From NCBI GenBank assembly GCA_014523625.1, contig JAATVP010000131.1, positions 1 through 5,895 on the forward strand: a stretch of 5,895 nt of DNA, in the 5' to 3' direction. A program made the translations under genes and the position numbers. This document shows, piece after piece, positions 1 through 5,366 of the stretch. Under the pieces are notes generated by a model that saw only the letters and a list, made by a program, of their open reading frames with translations, ran no database searches and was not told where the DNA came from. This DNA is from Nitrososphaerales archaeon TH5896. Its GTDB lineage: Archaea > Thermoproteota > Nitrososphaeria > Nitrososphaerales > Nitrososphaeraceae. How positions within the stretch are numbered: the stretch's first letter is position 1; every line of letters starts with the position of its first letter.

Positions 1-1572
1 CGGCTGACGAGTAAGAGGCCAATGTGCAGCACTTTGGTTTTCAGGCGAAATATCTAGCCCTGTCTTGATAAATCCTTTAGAGTCAAGTGCGATGCAGCCA
101 TCGAGCCAACCGGTATTCGGGTCGGCACCAGTCATGAGGAATACATGTCGGATATTATGCTCCTCAGTCAATCCCGTTTGATTATTTCGCCATCCTACGG
201 ATTCTAGATGATCGCCTCCTTGGAGTCCTATGATCTCTGTGTATGGTCGAAATACTATATTAGGCGTCTCTTCAATTCGGCTAATCAGATATCGAGACAT
301 CTTGTCGGACAAATTTGCAGATCGGACGAGCATGTGTATGCGCTTTGCACTCTCAGCAAGGAACACGGCAGCCTGACCTGCTCCGTTTCCTCCACCAACA
401 ACGACCACCTCTTCTCCCTGACACAATTGCGCTTCCATAGGAGTCGCAGCGTAATAGACACCAGCGCCTTCAAAGCGCGGCAATTTTTCACATTGCGGCT
501 TCCGATAGGAAGCCCCGGTTGCAATCACGACAGTTCGTGCCGGAATTCTAGTTCCGTTCTCGACTTCGACAACGTAAGGTTTATGGTCGCAGTGGAGCTG
601 CACGCCCTTGGTGATGAGAATCTCTGCGCCGAACTTCTGTGCTTGAATGTATGCCCGTCCTGCAAGATCTTGTCCTGAGATACCCATGGGAAATCCCAAA
701 TAATTTTCGATTCTTGAACTTGAACCTGCCTGGCCGCCCGGCGAGCTCGTTTCCAGAACCAGAACATCAAGCCCTTCTGAAGCTCCATACACTGCCGCAG
801 CCAATCCAGAGGGACCGGCGCCGATGATGATGAGGTCGCGTACATGGATTTGGTCGATAGCTTCATTAAAGCCAAGGCAGTCTGCGATTTTTTGGTTACT
901 AGGATTTCGGAGTACAATTTTTCCTCTGCAAATGACCACGGGTATTTCGCTGGTTGCAATATGGAAACTATCCAATAGGTTCTGTACTTCAGGATCATGT
1001 TCGAGGTCTATGAATGAGTAGGGGTGTCCGTTGCGCGTCAGAAACTCCTTGATCCGAAGTGTACCGGCTGAATGTCTGGACCCTAATAAGACAACGTCTC
1101 CCATGCCAGCCGCCACTAATTCAACTCGACGGAGAATGAAAGCTCGCATGAAGATTTGGCCTAGTTCGGCATCACTCTGCACAAGCGCGAGCATATGCTG
1201 TCGATCCAATTCGATTACTTTACCTGGTTTAGAGACACGTAAGCGGAAGAGGGTCCGGCGGCCTATGAGGGTATTGACCTCCCCAGTGAACTGTCCTGAT
1301 TCTAATACCACGACAAGGGTCTCTACAGCGGCCGTACTCAATGGACGCACAATTTCGAGCTCTCCGGAGAGAATCACAAAGAAAGGTACTGCATTATCGC
1401 CTTGCTCGTAGAGAATCTCGCCACGCTGTATGGTACGCATTTGTCCGCGAGGTGTAATGCGACTTATCTGCTGTGATGTTAATTTTGGAAATGTCTGCTC
1501 AATACGAGACCTAGCCAGAGGAAGCCCCCTTGAAGTACTATTCTTGGAGTTCGTGATCTTGATATATGTCAT
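1..1572 (-). CDS. Cyclic-nucleotide-binding domain / thioredoxin-reductase-like FAD-NAD(P)H flavoprotein, C-terminus outside window
   Basis: The minus-strand frame is open from ATG at 1572 to the window edge (524 codons seen). Family members run roughly 550 residues, so a few dozen C-terminal residues are missing. In order: a cyclic-nucleotide-binding-like domain (about residues 25-145, with the GEVNTLIGRR segment at 97-106), a glutaredoxin-like linker domain (about 160-235), and a two-dinucleotide-fold reductase. The FAD fold shows IIIGAGPSG (247-255), then GGQAGSSSRIENYLGFP near 279-295 and the ATG motif near 351. The NADPH fold shows VVVVGGGNGAGQAA (389-402). The CxxC of true thioredoxin reductases is absent; AATPMEAQLC stands in that area, and the linker domain also lacks a CxxC. 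It is therefore unlikely to reduce thioredoxin by the usual route; its substrate is unknown, and whether it binds a nucleotide is untested. Stop codons just upstream limit the start to GTG 1614 or ATG 1572; I prefer ATG. Higher G+C than its neighbours hints at transfer from bacteria (inference). Confidence 0.93.
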   Translation of the reverse strand, partial: MTYIKITNSKNSTSRGLPLARSRIEQTFPKLTSQQISRITPRGQMRTIQRGEILYEQGDNAVPFFVILSGELEIVRPLSTAAVETLVVVLESGQFTGEVNTLIGRRTLFRLRVSKPGKVIELDRQHMLALVQSDAELGQIFMRAFILRRVELVAAGMGDVVLLGSRHSAGTLRIKEFLTRNGHPYSFIDLEHDPEVQNLLDSFHIATSEIPVVICRGKIVLRNPSNQKIADCLGFNEAIDQIHVRDLIIIGAGPSGLAAAVYGASEGLDVLVLETSSPGGQAGSSSRIENYLGFPMGISGQDLAGRAYIQAQKFGAEILITKGVQLHCDHKPYVVEVENGTRIPARTVVIATGASYRKPQCEKLPRFEGAGVYYAATPMEAQLCQGEEVVVVGGGNGAGQAAVFLAESAKRIHMLVRSANLSDKMSRYLISRIEETPNIVFRPYTEIIGLQGGDHLESVGWRNNQTGLTEEHNIRHVFLMTGADPNTGWLDGCIALDSKGFIKTGLDISPENQSAAHWPLTRQP

Positions 1573-1743
1573 CCTTGAATATAAGAGAACGATTGATCCA
1601 CTGTATTTGTTCACCTACTAAACCAACATGGACATATCAGATTGGATGCCCAAGGTTCATTCCAAGAATAATCAGTCAATCTGGATTGCATTTAGGCGCG
1701 GTGGTTGCGTCTTCTTGATCATATACAAAAGAATTTAGTCCCA

Positions 1744-1755
1744 AGTATGCATACT
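1744..1755. promoter_or_regulatory. 12-bp perfect palindrome AGTATGCATACT in the spacer before the flavoprotein gene
   Basis: AGTATGCATACT equals its own reverse complement. It lies just past the Rieske stop codon and about 170 bases before the flavoprotein ATG, too far for a core promoter element. It could be an operator or a transcript-end feature, or chance in AT-rich DNA. The rest of the 1573-1796 spacer shows T-rich runs (minus strand) and a loose 7-bp inverted repeat (1638-1644 with 1677-1683), but no gene. Confidence 0.25.
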
Positions 1756-1796
1756 GTGATGCAAAATATAACGTGTATTGATATCAAAATCCAATG

Positions 1797-2195
1797 TCAA
1801 AGTCTAAGCTTTATACTGTTACCCTCAACTCTTACCTCATAACTATCCTGATCATATGTTTTGATGCGAGATAAAAGTTGACCAGCATATTCCATATACT
1901 TTTGCATATTTATTGGTAAAGAGCCAATGTCGAATGATGGCATTTTTGGATCTGATACCTTTTTTCCTGTGGTGATATCAAATCTTGCTCCATGCATGGG
2001 ACATGTTATAATGCTATCTTGGATATGTCCCATAGATAGTGGTGCATTTGTATGGCTACATCTATCGTTTAGCGCATAAAACTTACCATCTAGATTCACG
2101 ATCATTATCTCCTTTCCATTAAGTTCAATATGCTTCATTCTGCCAACAGGTACTTCATCTACTTTTGCTACTTCAACAAAATCCGGTCGAGCCAT
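1797..2195 (-). CDS. Rieske [2Fe-2S] ferredoxin-like protein
   Basis: The product is a soluble 132-residue protein without signal peptide or membrane segment, so a cytoplasmic electron carrier of the small NirD/BphF-like Rieske class is likely. The cluster ligands are plain: C46-S-H48, then 16 residues to C65-P-M-H68-G. The N-terminal strands (VAKVDEVPVGRMKHIELNGKEIMI) and the A-R-F-D-I-T-T-G segment after the second ligand pair are typical. Between the usual MPSF strand (about 84-87) and the final YEVRVEGNSIKLRL strand pair there are some 25-30 residues (INMQKYMEYAGQLLSRIK) that look helical and are longer than in minimal Rieske ferredoxins. Its partner reductase or oxygenase is not in the window; the flavoprotein next door is one candidate, by position only. 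The ATG at 2195 gives the standard N-terminus. No Shine-Dalgarno is evident, but a palindrome-containing AT-rich promoter lies 28-51 bases upstream. Confidence 0.93.
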   Translation of the reverse strand: MARPDFVEVAKVDEVPVGRMKHIELNGKEIMIVNLDGKFYALNDRCSHTNAPLSMGHIQDSIITCPMHGARFDITTGKKVSDPKMPSFDIGSLPINMQKYMEYAGQLLSRIKTYDQDSYEVRVEGNSIKLRL

Positions 2196-2202
2196 CCTAC
2201 AT

Positions 2203-2246
2203 CCGTAACAAACCTATTTGCATGTATTTACTATTAATAGTTACGG
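2203..2246 (-). promoter_or_regulatory. Rieske gene promoter with 12-bp palindrome and flanking 7-bp inverted repeat
   Basis: The AT-rich element at 2223-2241 sits at a workable distance for an archaeal TATA box with a short leader. It contains the perfect palindrome ACTATTAATAGT (2230-2241). CCGTAAC (2203-2209) and GTTACGG (2240-2246) form a second, 7-bp inverted repeat around the same stretch. A dyad over a TATA element is what an operator would look like; the regulator is unknown. The stop codons of the upstream relic fall inside this element. Confidence 0.45.
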
Positions 2247-2364
2247 TACGCATCGCCGGGCGAAATATCTCCAGTCTTTAAATTGGTTTCTTTGTCAATT
2301 CTGATTAAATATTTGTATGTAGGAGCACGAACAACTTCTCGACATATTCAAGCGTGAGAGGCAT
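2234..2364 (-). pseudogene. Small frameshifted gene (about 43 residues when repaired), function unknown
   Basis: ATG at 2364 is preceded by GGAG (2370-2373, 5-base spacing) and by a TTTTTATAA element (about 2404-2412), so a real start is credible. The frame reads MPLTLEYVE and then runs into unlike sequence, ending after 19 codons. From about 2338 the next frame reads on as EVVRAPTYKYLIRIDKETN and continues through GDISPGDAY to two stops at 2231-2236. One missing base in GAGAAG (2335-2340; GAAGAAG would repair it) joins the two halves into one coherent 43-residue product. No classic slippery heptamer is seen, so programmed shifting is unlikely. Either the gene is decayed or the read carries an error. 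I do not recognise the family. Upstream codons in the first frame are also open back to 2415, overlapping the end of the zinc-ribbon gene. Confidence 0.5.
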
Positions 2365-2405
2365 ACATTCTCCGAGGTATTGGTGAACATGATAGGATTC
2401 AATTC

Positions 2406-2720
2406 TTATAAAAATTTAATTTCCACCCCTCGAATATGATTATATTCAATTCGAAATGATTCGTCTGTTCTGAGTGGTATTAGCTCTGTATTATGAGATT
2501 TGCATCCATGACAACTAATAATTTGTGATGATAAAAAATCCAAGTCAACGATTCCAAAATAAGTTGCACACCAATAACACGAATTACAAATTACAAAATA
2601 AATTGGATGAGTAGGCCGCAAGACAATATTATTGCTTCTTTCAATACTTGTAGGATCAGAAGAAAGTTTAGTTTTTTTCATTAGTGAGTCGTATGATAAA
2701 TTAAGTCCAGAATTTTTCAT
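2406..2720 (-). CDS. Small zinc-ribbon protein of unknown function
   Basis: The product is 104 residues without membrane segments. Two cysteine pairs, C45-x2-C48 and C70-x2-C73, spaced as in a zinc ribbon, should bind one zinc. A further cysteine (C51) makes the first knuckle CNSCYWC. The pair is preceded by LRPTHPIYFV (34-43) and followed by an acidic and aromatic tail (RIEYNHIRGVEIKF). The first 30 residues are polar and probably loose. I believe similar small proteins occur in Nitrososphaeria, but this is memory, not a search. Such ribbons can act in transcription or as protein-interaction modules; none of these roles is shown here. An internal ATG at residue 14 is an alternative start. 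The upstream region holds TTTATG (2754-2759) and AAATATATC (2731-2738) as possible TATA elements and no Shine-Dalgarno. Confidence 0.75.
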   Translation of the reverse strand: MKNSGLNLSYDSLMKKTKLSSDPTSIERSNNIVLRPTHPIYFVICNSCYWCATYFGIVDLDFLSSQIISCHGCKSHNTELIPLRTDESFRIEYNHIRGVEIKFL

Positions 2721-2770
2721 TTAATTCGAGATATATTTGAGTTAAAATAATTACATAAACATTATGATAT

Positions 2771-2782
2771 GTAACTTGTTAC
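2771..2782. promoter_or_regulatory. Inverted repeat GTAAC-TT-GTTAC upstream of the zinc-ribbon gene
   Basis: Five-base arms with a two-base spacer, about 50 bases before the zinc-ribbon ATG and after the stop of the winged-helix gene. The same GTAAC/GTTAC half-sites flank the Rieske promoter (2203-2209, 2240-2246), so one regulator could see both. The arms are short and chance is a fair alternative. Confidence 0.2.
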
Positions 2783-2829
2783 TCAATATGATCTTTATAA
2801 CTCCAGGATAAATCTTTCAATTTGAATCA

Positions 2830-3075
2830 TTACTGTAAATGAAATTTATCAAGATAGTTTTTACCGTCTGGTGTTATCGCTAACTCATTAAAAGAATTCA
2901 TTGCGATGAAATGTATTTCCATTAATGTCTCGATCCAAGTCCTCACGAGCTTTATATCGCCATTAAATACTTCAATAATCTGCTTTTCAGTTTTCCCCTC
3001 AGAAACAAATCTAAGAATGTAGGCTAATGTCTGGACCTCTGTAATGGTTTTGCCGTATGAATTTCTAAGCATCAC
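2830..3075 (-). CDS. Small winged-helix DNA-binding-like protein coupled to the SDR gene
   Basis: The product has 80 or 81 residues. The order of elements fits a minimal winged helix: helix TEVQTLAYILRFVSEG, helix KTEKQIIEVFN, a recognition-helix candidate DIKLVRTWIETLMEIHFI, then a short wing ending in ELAITPDGKNYLDKF, the usual end of such domains. Two starts overlap the SDR stop: GTG at 3075 (GTGA overlap) or ATG at 3072 (TGATG, one shared base). Both imply translational coupling, and ATG is the more likely. Being cotranscribed with the SDR, it may be an autoregulator or a local regulator of that operon (inference). There is no ligand domain. The protein is too short for a specific family name, and a non-DNA-binding role cannot be excluded. 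Confidence 0.75.
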   Translation of the reverse strand: MMLRNSYGKTITEVQTLAYILRFVSEGKTEKQIIEVFNGDIKLVRTWIETLMEIHFIAMNSFNELAITPDGKNYLDKFHLQ

Positions 3076-3824
3076 CGGCTGACTATACCTCCGTCAACTA
3101 ACAATGTGTGACCTAAGACAAAAGATGCTTTGTCAGACAATAACCAAACTACCGCATTTGCAATCTCTTCTGGTCTTCCAATCCGTCCAATTGGATGCAT
3201 TGATCTGAATGTTTCTAGAAACTGGTGATCATCTCCGACAGTTTGCATAAGCATGTCAGTTTCGACTCCACCTGGAGCGATGGCATTTATTCGTATTCCT
3301 GACTTGGCATATTCTAGTGCAGCTGACTTGGTCAGTCCTAGCACGGCATGTTTGCTCGCGATATAAACGGACATCTGTGGAAATCCCACCAAACCAGCTC
3401 CAGAAGATGTATTCACTATGGCTCCCCCTCCGTTTTTAATCATTTCCGGAATTTCATATTTCATAGATAGCCATATACCTTTGACATTTGTGTTCATGAT
3501 CTGATCAAACTTTTCTGATGTCTGCTCCACCAGCGGAGTCATTTTCTCTCCTATACCTGCATTATTAACAGCATAATCAAGTCTGCCGTATGTGTCGACT
3601 GTTTTTTCTACAAGCGAGCTGACATCATTTTCGATTGCCACATCGGTTTTCACAAAAATGGCGTCGCTTCCAGCTTCTTTGATTAGACGAACAGTTTCTT
3701 CCCCCTCGCTCGCTCGTCGTGCAGCTACTGTAACTTTAGCTCCCTCTTTTGCAAGAGCAACAGCAGTTGCCCGCCCAATACCAGAATTACCGCCGGTTAC
3801 AATTGCAACTTTTTGATTCGTCAT
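3072..3824 (-). CDS. Short-chain dehydrogenase/reductase (classical SDR), probably NADP(H)-dependent
   Basis: The 250 residues match the usual length of classical SDRs and all hallmarks are intact: TGGNSGIG (10-17) for the dinucleotide fold, D61-V62, NNAG (87-90), N113, S141 and Y154-x3-K158 as the catalytic set, PGG (184-186) and the C-terminal G-HTLLVDGG. Arginines right after the second strand (AARR, 34-37) favour NADP(H) over NAD(H). It should oxidise or reduce an alcohol/carbonyl group in the cytoplasm; the substrate cannot be told from sequence, and annotations such as glucose dehydrogenase or 3-oxoacyl-ACP reductase would be guesses. ATG 3824 is the only in-frame start that keeps the first strand complete. 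It is the first gene of a two-gene unit with the overlapping winged-helix gene. A TATA-like element and a small inverted repeat lie just upstream. Confidence 0.95.
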   Translation of the reverse strand: MTNQKVAIVTGGNSGIGRATAVALAKEGAKVTVAARRASEGEETVRLIKEAGSDAIFVKTDVAIENDVSSLVEKTVDTYGRLDYAVNNAGIGEKMTPLVEQTSEKFDQIMNTNVKGIWLSMKYEIPEMIKNGGGAIVNTSSGAGLVGFPQMSVYIASKHAVLGLTKSAALEYAKSGIRINAIAPGGVETDMLMQTVGDDHQFLETFRSMHPIGRIGRPEEIANAVVWLLSDKASFVLGHTLLVDGGIVSR

Positions 3825-3832
3825 ATTTCATT

Positions 3833-3865
3833 CATATTTATTATATGACACTGGTATTATTTATC
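3833..3865 (-). promoter_or_regulatory. Probable SDR operon promoter
   Basis: On the minus strand GATAAATAATA (3855-3865) is centred about 36 bases before the ATG, which would place the transcript start near 3834 with a leader of about 10 bases. CATAT-N5-ATATG (3833-3847) forms a small inverted repeat between this box and the start codon and could be an operator. No Shine-Dalgarno is seen. Confidence 0.4.
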
Positions 3866-4263
3866 GCTGGCGGGACTAATACTCCAGATTGTGGACAAAT
3901 ATTCAGAATACTGACTGGCATTAATATCAATAACATCCATCGGATAAATTATATGACACGTGAAAACATTCATTTTAAAAACTATCGAATAATTCGAATT
4001 AAAAGTCTTTGATATTTGAAATGTGTAGGTGGGACAACCACGAAAAATGAATGACACCTTTAGAGACCTCATGGCCGTCCACCAAAATGACTACGGTTTC
4101 TCTCTGAAAGATAAATAGAAAGATCAACTTTAAGTTCATTTCGTCTTTAGTCTATGTAGTATACAGTGTAAAAAGACCTGACGCTATCTATGGGATCTAA
4201 TGACGGAATCAACTTAAAGTAGATTTGTCAATGTAAATATGTAATCCATTTAGTCTCGTGGGT

Positions 4264-4299
4264 GTGCGACCTACATTACTTGACTACCCTGGGTCGCAC
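4264..4299 (+). other. Hairpin, 8-bp perfect stem extended to 10 pairs, followed by a T-rich run
   Basis: GTGCGACC (4264-4271) pairs with GGTCGCAC (4292-4299). One wobble and one A-T pair extend the stem inward, leaving a loop of 16 bases. ACTACCCTGG occurs twice (4283-4292 and 4299-4308), and CTCTTTTCTTTTC follows at about 4311-4323. This could end a plus-strand transcript or be part of a structured RNA. No upstream gene is evident. Confidence 0.35.
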
Positions 4300-4773
4300 T
4301 ACCCTGGTAACTCTTTTCTTTTCATTTAATAACCGATATGTGCAATTGATTACACAGATAGTTCTATCTTATAACCGTAGTATAATAGTTTATGTGCCTC
4401 TATATACATCTAATACTTCATCATATTTTCTTTTCGTCATGCTTTTCTCATAGTTATGCTTCATTTCATACAATCACAGATGAAAGAAAAGATAACAAAT
4501 CCAAAAGTAGTACTATTAACTAGTACCAACTGTTTGGATAAGAATCTGTTTACTATTATAGCAATCAAGAAGCTTTGTTGCTATTACAATCTTTTCTAAT
4601 ATTGAACTTACCAAGTTACTAGCCATGATCATTTTAATCGAATAAAGAGATATCGTGACTGATTAATAATATCTTTGAGATATGTACGTCGAAGATCACA
4701 TAATGTGGGAATCAGAAAAAGGTTAAGCTGTTAAGGCCTGATGCAGCCATCATCTTGCGCTACCGCATCAAAC

Positions 4774-4839
4774 CCCTATAATGTCTTTCTAACAAAACGT
4801 CATAGACCCTATAATGTCTTTCTAACAAAACGTCATAGA
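4774..4839. repeat. Exact tandem duplication, two 33-bp units
   Basis: Positions 4774-4806 and 4807-4839 are identical and directly abut. Each unit starts CCCTATAATG and ends ACGTCATAGA, and its ends form a loose inverted repeat (CTATAATG against CGTCATAG). With only two copies and no spacer it is not a CRISPR array. Perfect identity suggests a recent duplication or a constraint on the unit. Confidence 0.9.
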
Positions 4840-4885
4840 TACTTAAGGTAACGCTAACAAACTAGGTCTAGAGGGTATAGAGTGA

Positions 4886-5005
4886 ATAGGTATCGCAGAA
4901 GACAGATTAGGACGTAAGAAAAGGTCGGTACAGGAGTTGAAAAGAATGTTAAATGACCTCAAGAATGAAACCCCATTCTTCAAAGCCGTCCACGCGTTTG
5001 ATTAA
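4886..5005 (+). pseudogene. Possible C-terminal gene relic, 39 codons
   Basis: After a TGA at 4883-4885 the frame reads 39 codons to TAA at 5003-5005, with a helical, charged composition (EDRLGRKKRSVQELKRML, then NETPFFKAVHAFD). Going upstream, the same frame is open back to 4847, so a single TGG-to-TGA change would give a 52-codon run. There is no good start codon before ATG 4946. The family is not recognised. A run of this length can occur by chance, so the call rests on composition alone. Confidence 0.25.
4961..4980. other. Small hairpin AAGAATG-N6-CATTCTT
   Basis: Seven perfect pairs with a six-base loop (4961-4967 with 4974-4980). It lies inside the relic-like frame, and no T-run follows on the plus strand, so it is not a clear terminator. 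Confidence 0.3.
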
Positions 5006-5319
5006 ATTCTATATTCTAAATGATCTAAATACGCAATTGAATTAAGGCCGATTCATCCCAATAATACCACGATAGGCAAGTCTCATTGGTAGACGGCCAA
5101 TATATTGTCTTCTACCCAGGTCCTTTGGTGGGCGTCTAAAGTATGCTAGTGTTTATTGAAACTCTATCTACAACCGCTACTCCTCAATAGCAAGAAAATC
5201 TAGCAAGCTGCACATCCAATCTTATTACCTTCCTTACTTTATTTGAAGGGTTTACCGTTTATGAATACCTGTCTGAGCCTCTAGTTGTGTCGGGCCTGTT
5301 TGATTTCTTTGAAATGCAA

Positions 5320-5342
5320 TATACTAAGTATAGTTTTATAAA
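5320..5342 (+). promoter_or_regulatory. HxlR gene promoter: dyad TATACT-A-AGTATA plus TATA box TTTATAAA
   Basis: TATACT (5320-5325) and AGTATA (5327-5332) form a 13-bp dyad with a one-base centre, directly followed by TTTATAAA (5335-5342). A transcript start about 26 bases on falls near 5363-5367, at the proposed TTG start, giving a leaderless or nearly leaderless mRNA. The dyad covers the position where TFB would bind, so it is a natural autoregulatory operator for the HxlR protein. TACT/AGTA half-sites are also known for DUF24/YodB-type relatives, although with wider spacing. AGTATAGTT recurs at 5360-5368. Confidence 0.55.
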
Positions 5343-5366
5343 GGATGAAACGGATCATGAGTATAG

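Larger units (their letters stand above)
3866..5319. other. Gene-poor AT-rich spacer of about 1.45 kb with short relic-like frames
   Basis: No intact gene, tRNA or rRNA is recognisable on either strand. The stretch holds a 33-bp tandem duplication (4774-4839), hairpins at 4264-4299 and 4961-4980, and several short open frames with protein-like stretches (minus 3999-4139; plus 4480-4599, 4886-5005, 5024-5092, 5191-5427). Several frames overlap each other and none has a clear promoter plus start, so they are better read as decayed genes or chance than as working genes. Confidence 0.6.

Noticed and set aside
208..1621. Plus-strand open frames (208-678, 639-827, 824-1021, 1031-1411, 1430-1621) and minus-strand frames 285-524 and 525-998
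   Set aside because: All lie over the flavoprotein gene in the wrong frame. Their products lack domain features, while the true minus frame gives a continuous match to a known architecture.
1778..1787. Palindrome TTGATATCAA
   Set aside because: Ten-base palindromes of A/T-rich type are expected by chance in DNA of this composition.
3592..4072. Open frames at plus 3592-3816, plus 3749-4012 and minus 3857-4072
   Set aside because: The first mirrors the SDR gene. The others cross its promoter, have low-complexity or serine/isoleucine/asparagine-rich products, and lack promoter or start signals.
4262..4453. 63-codon plus-strand frame starting at GTG 4262
   Set aside because: It begins inside a hairpin, contains a duplicated nucleotide motif and has a leucine/serine/tyrosine-rich product typical of chance frames in AT-rich DNA.
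4560..4582. Hairpin around AGCAA...TTGCT
   Set aside because: The stem is interrupted by a mismatch and a wobble, with almost no loop; weak compared with the other hairpins.
4735..4770. tRNA-like fragment with TGATGC/GCATCA arms
   Set aside because: Only one six-base arm pair. No D, anticodon or T-arm pattern and no TTC-containing T-loop.
4774..4839. CRISPR array
   Set aside because: Only two units that touch directly, no spacers and no cas genes.
4064..5106. Shared TTGGTRGACGGCCA segments in opposite orientation near 4070-4090 and 5086-5099
   Set aside because: About 14 bases with no extended similarity on either side; insufficient for a mobile-element terminal repeat.
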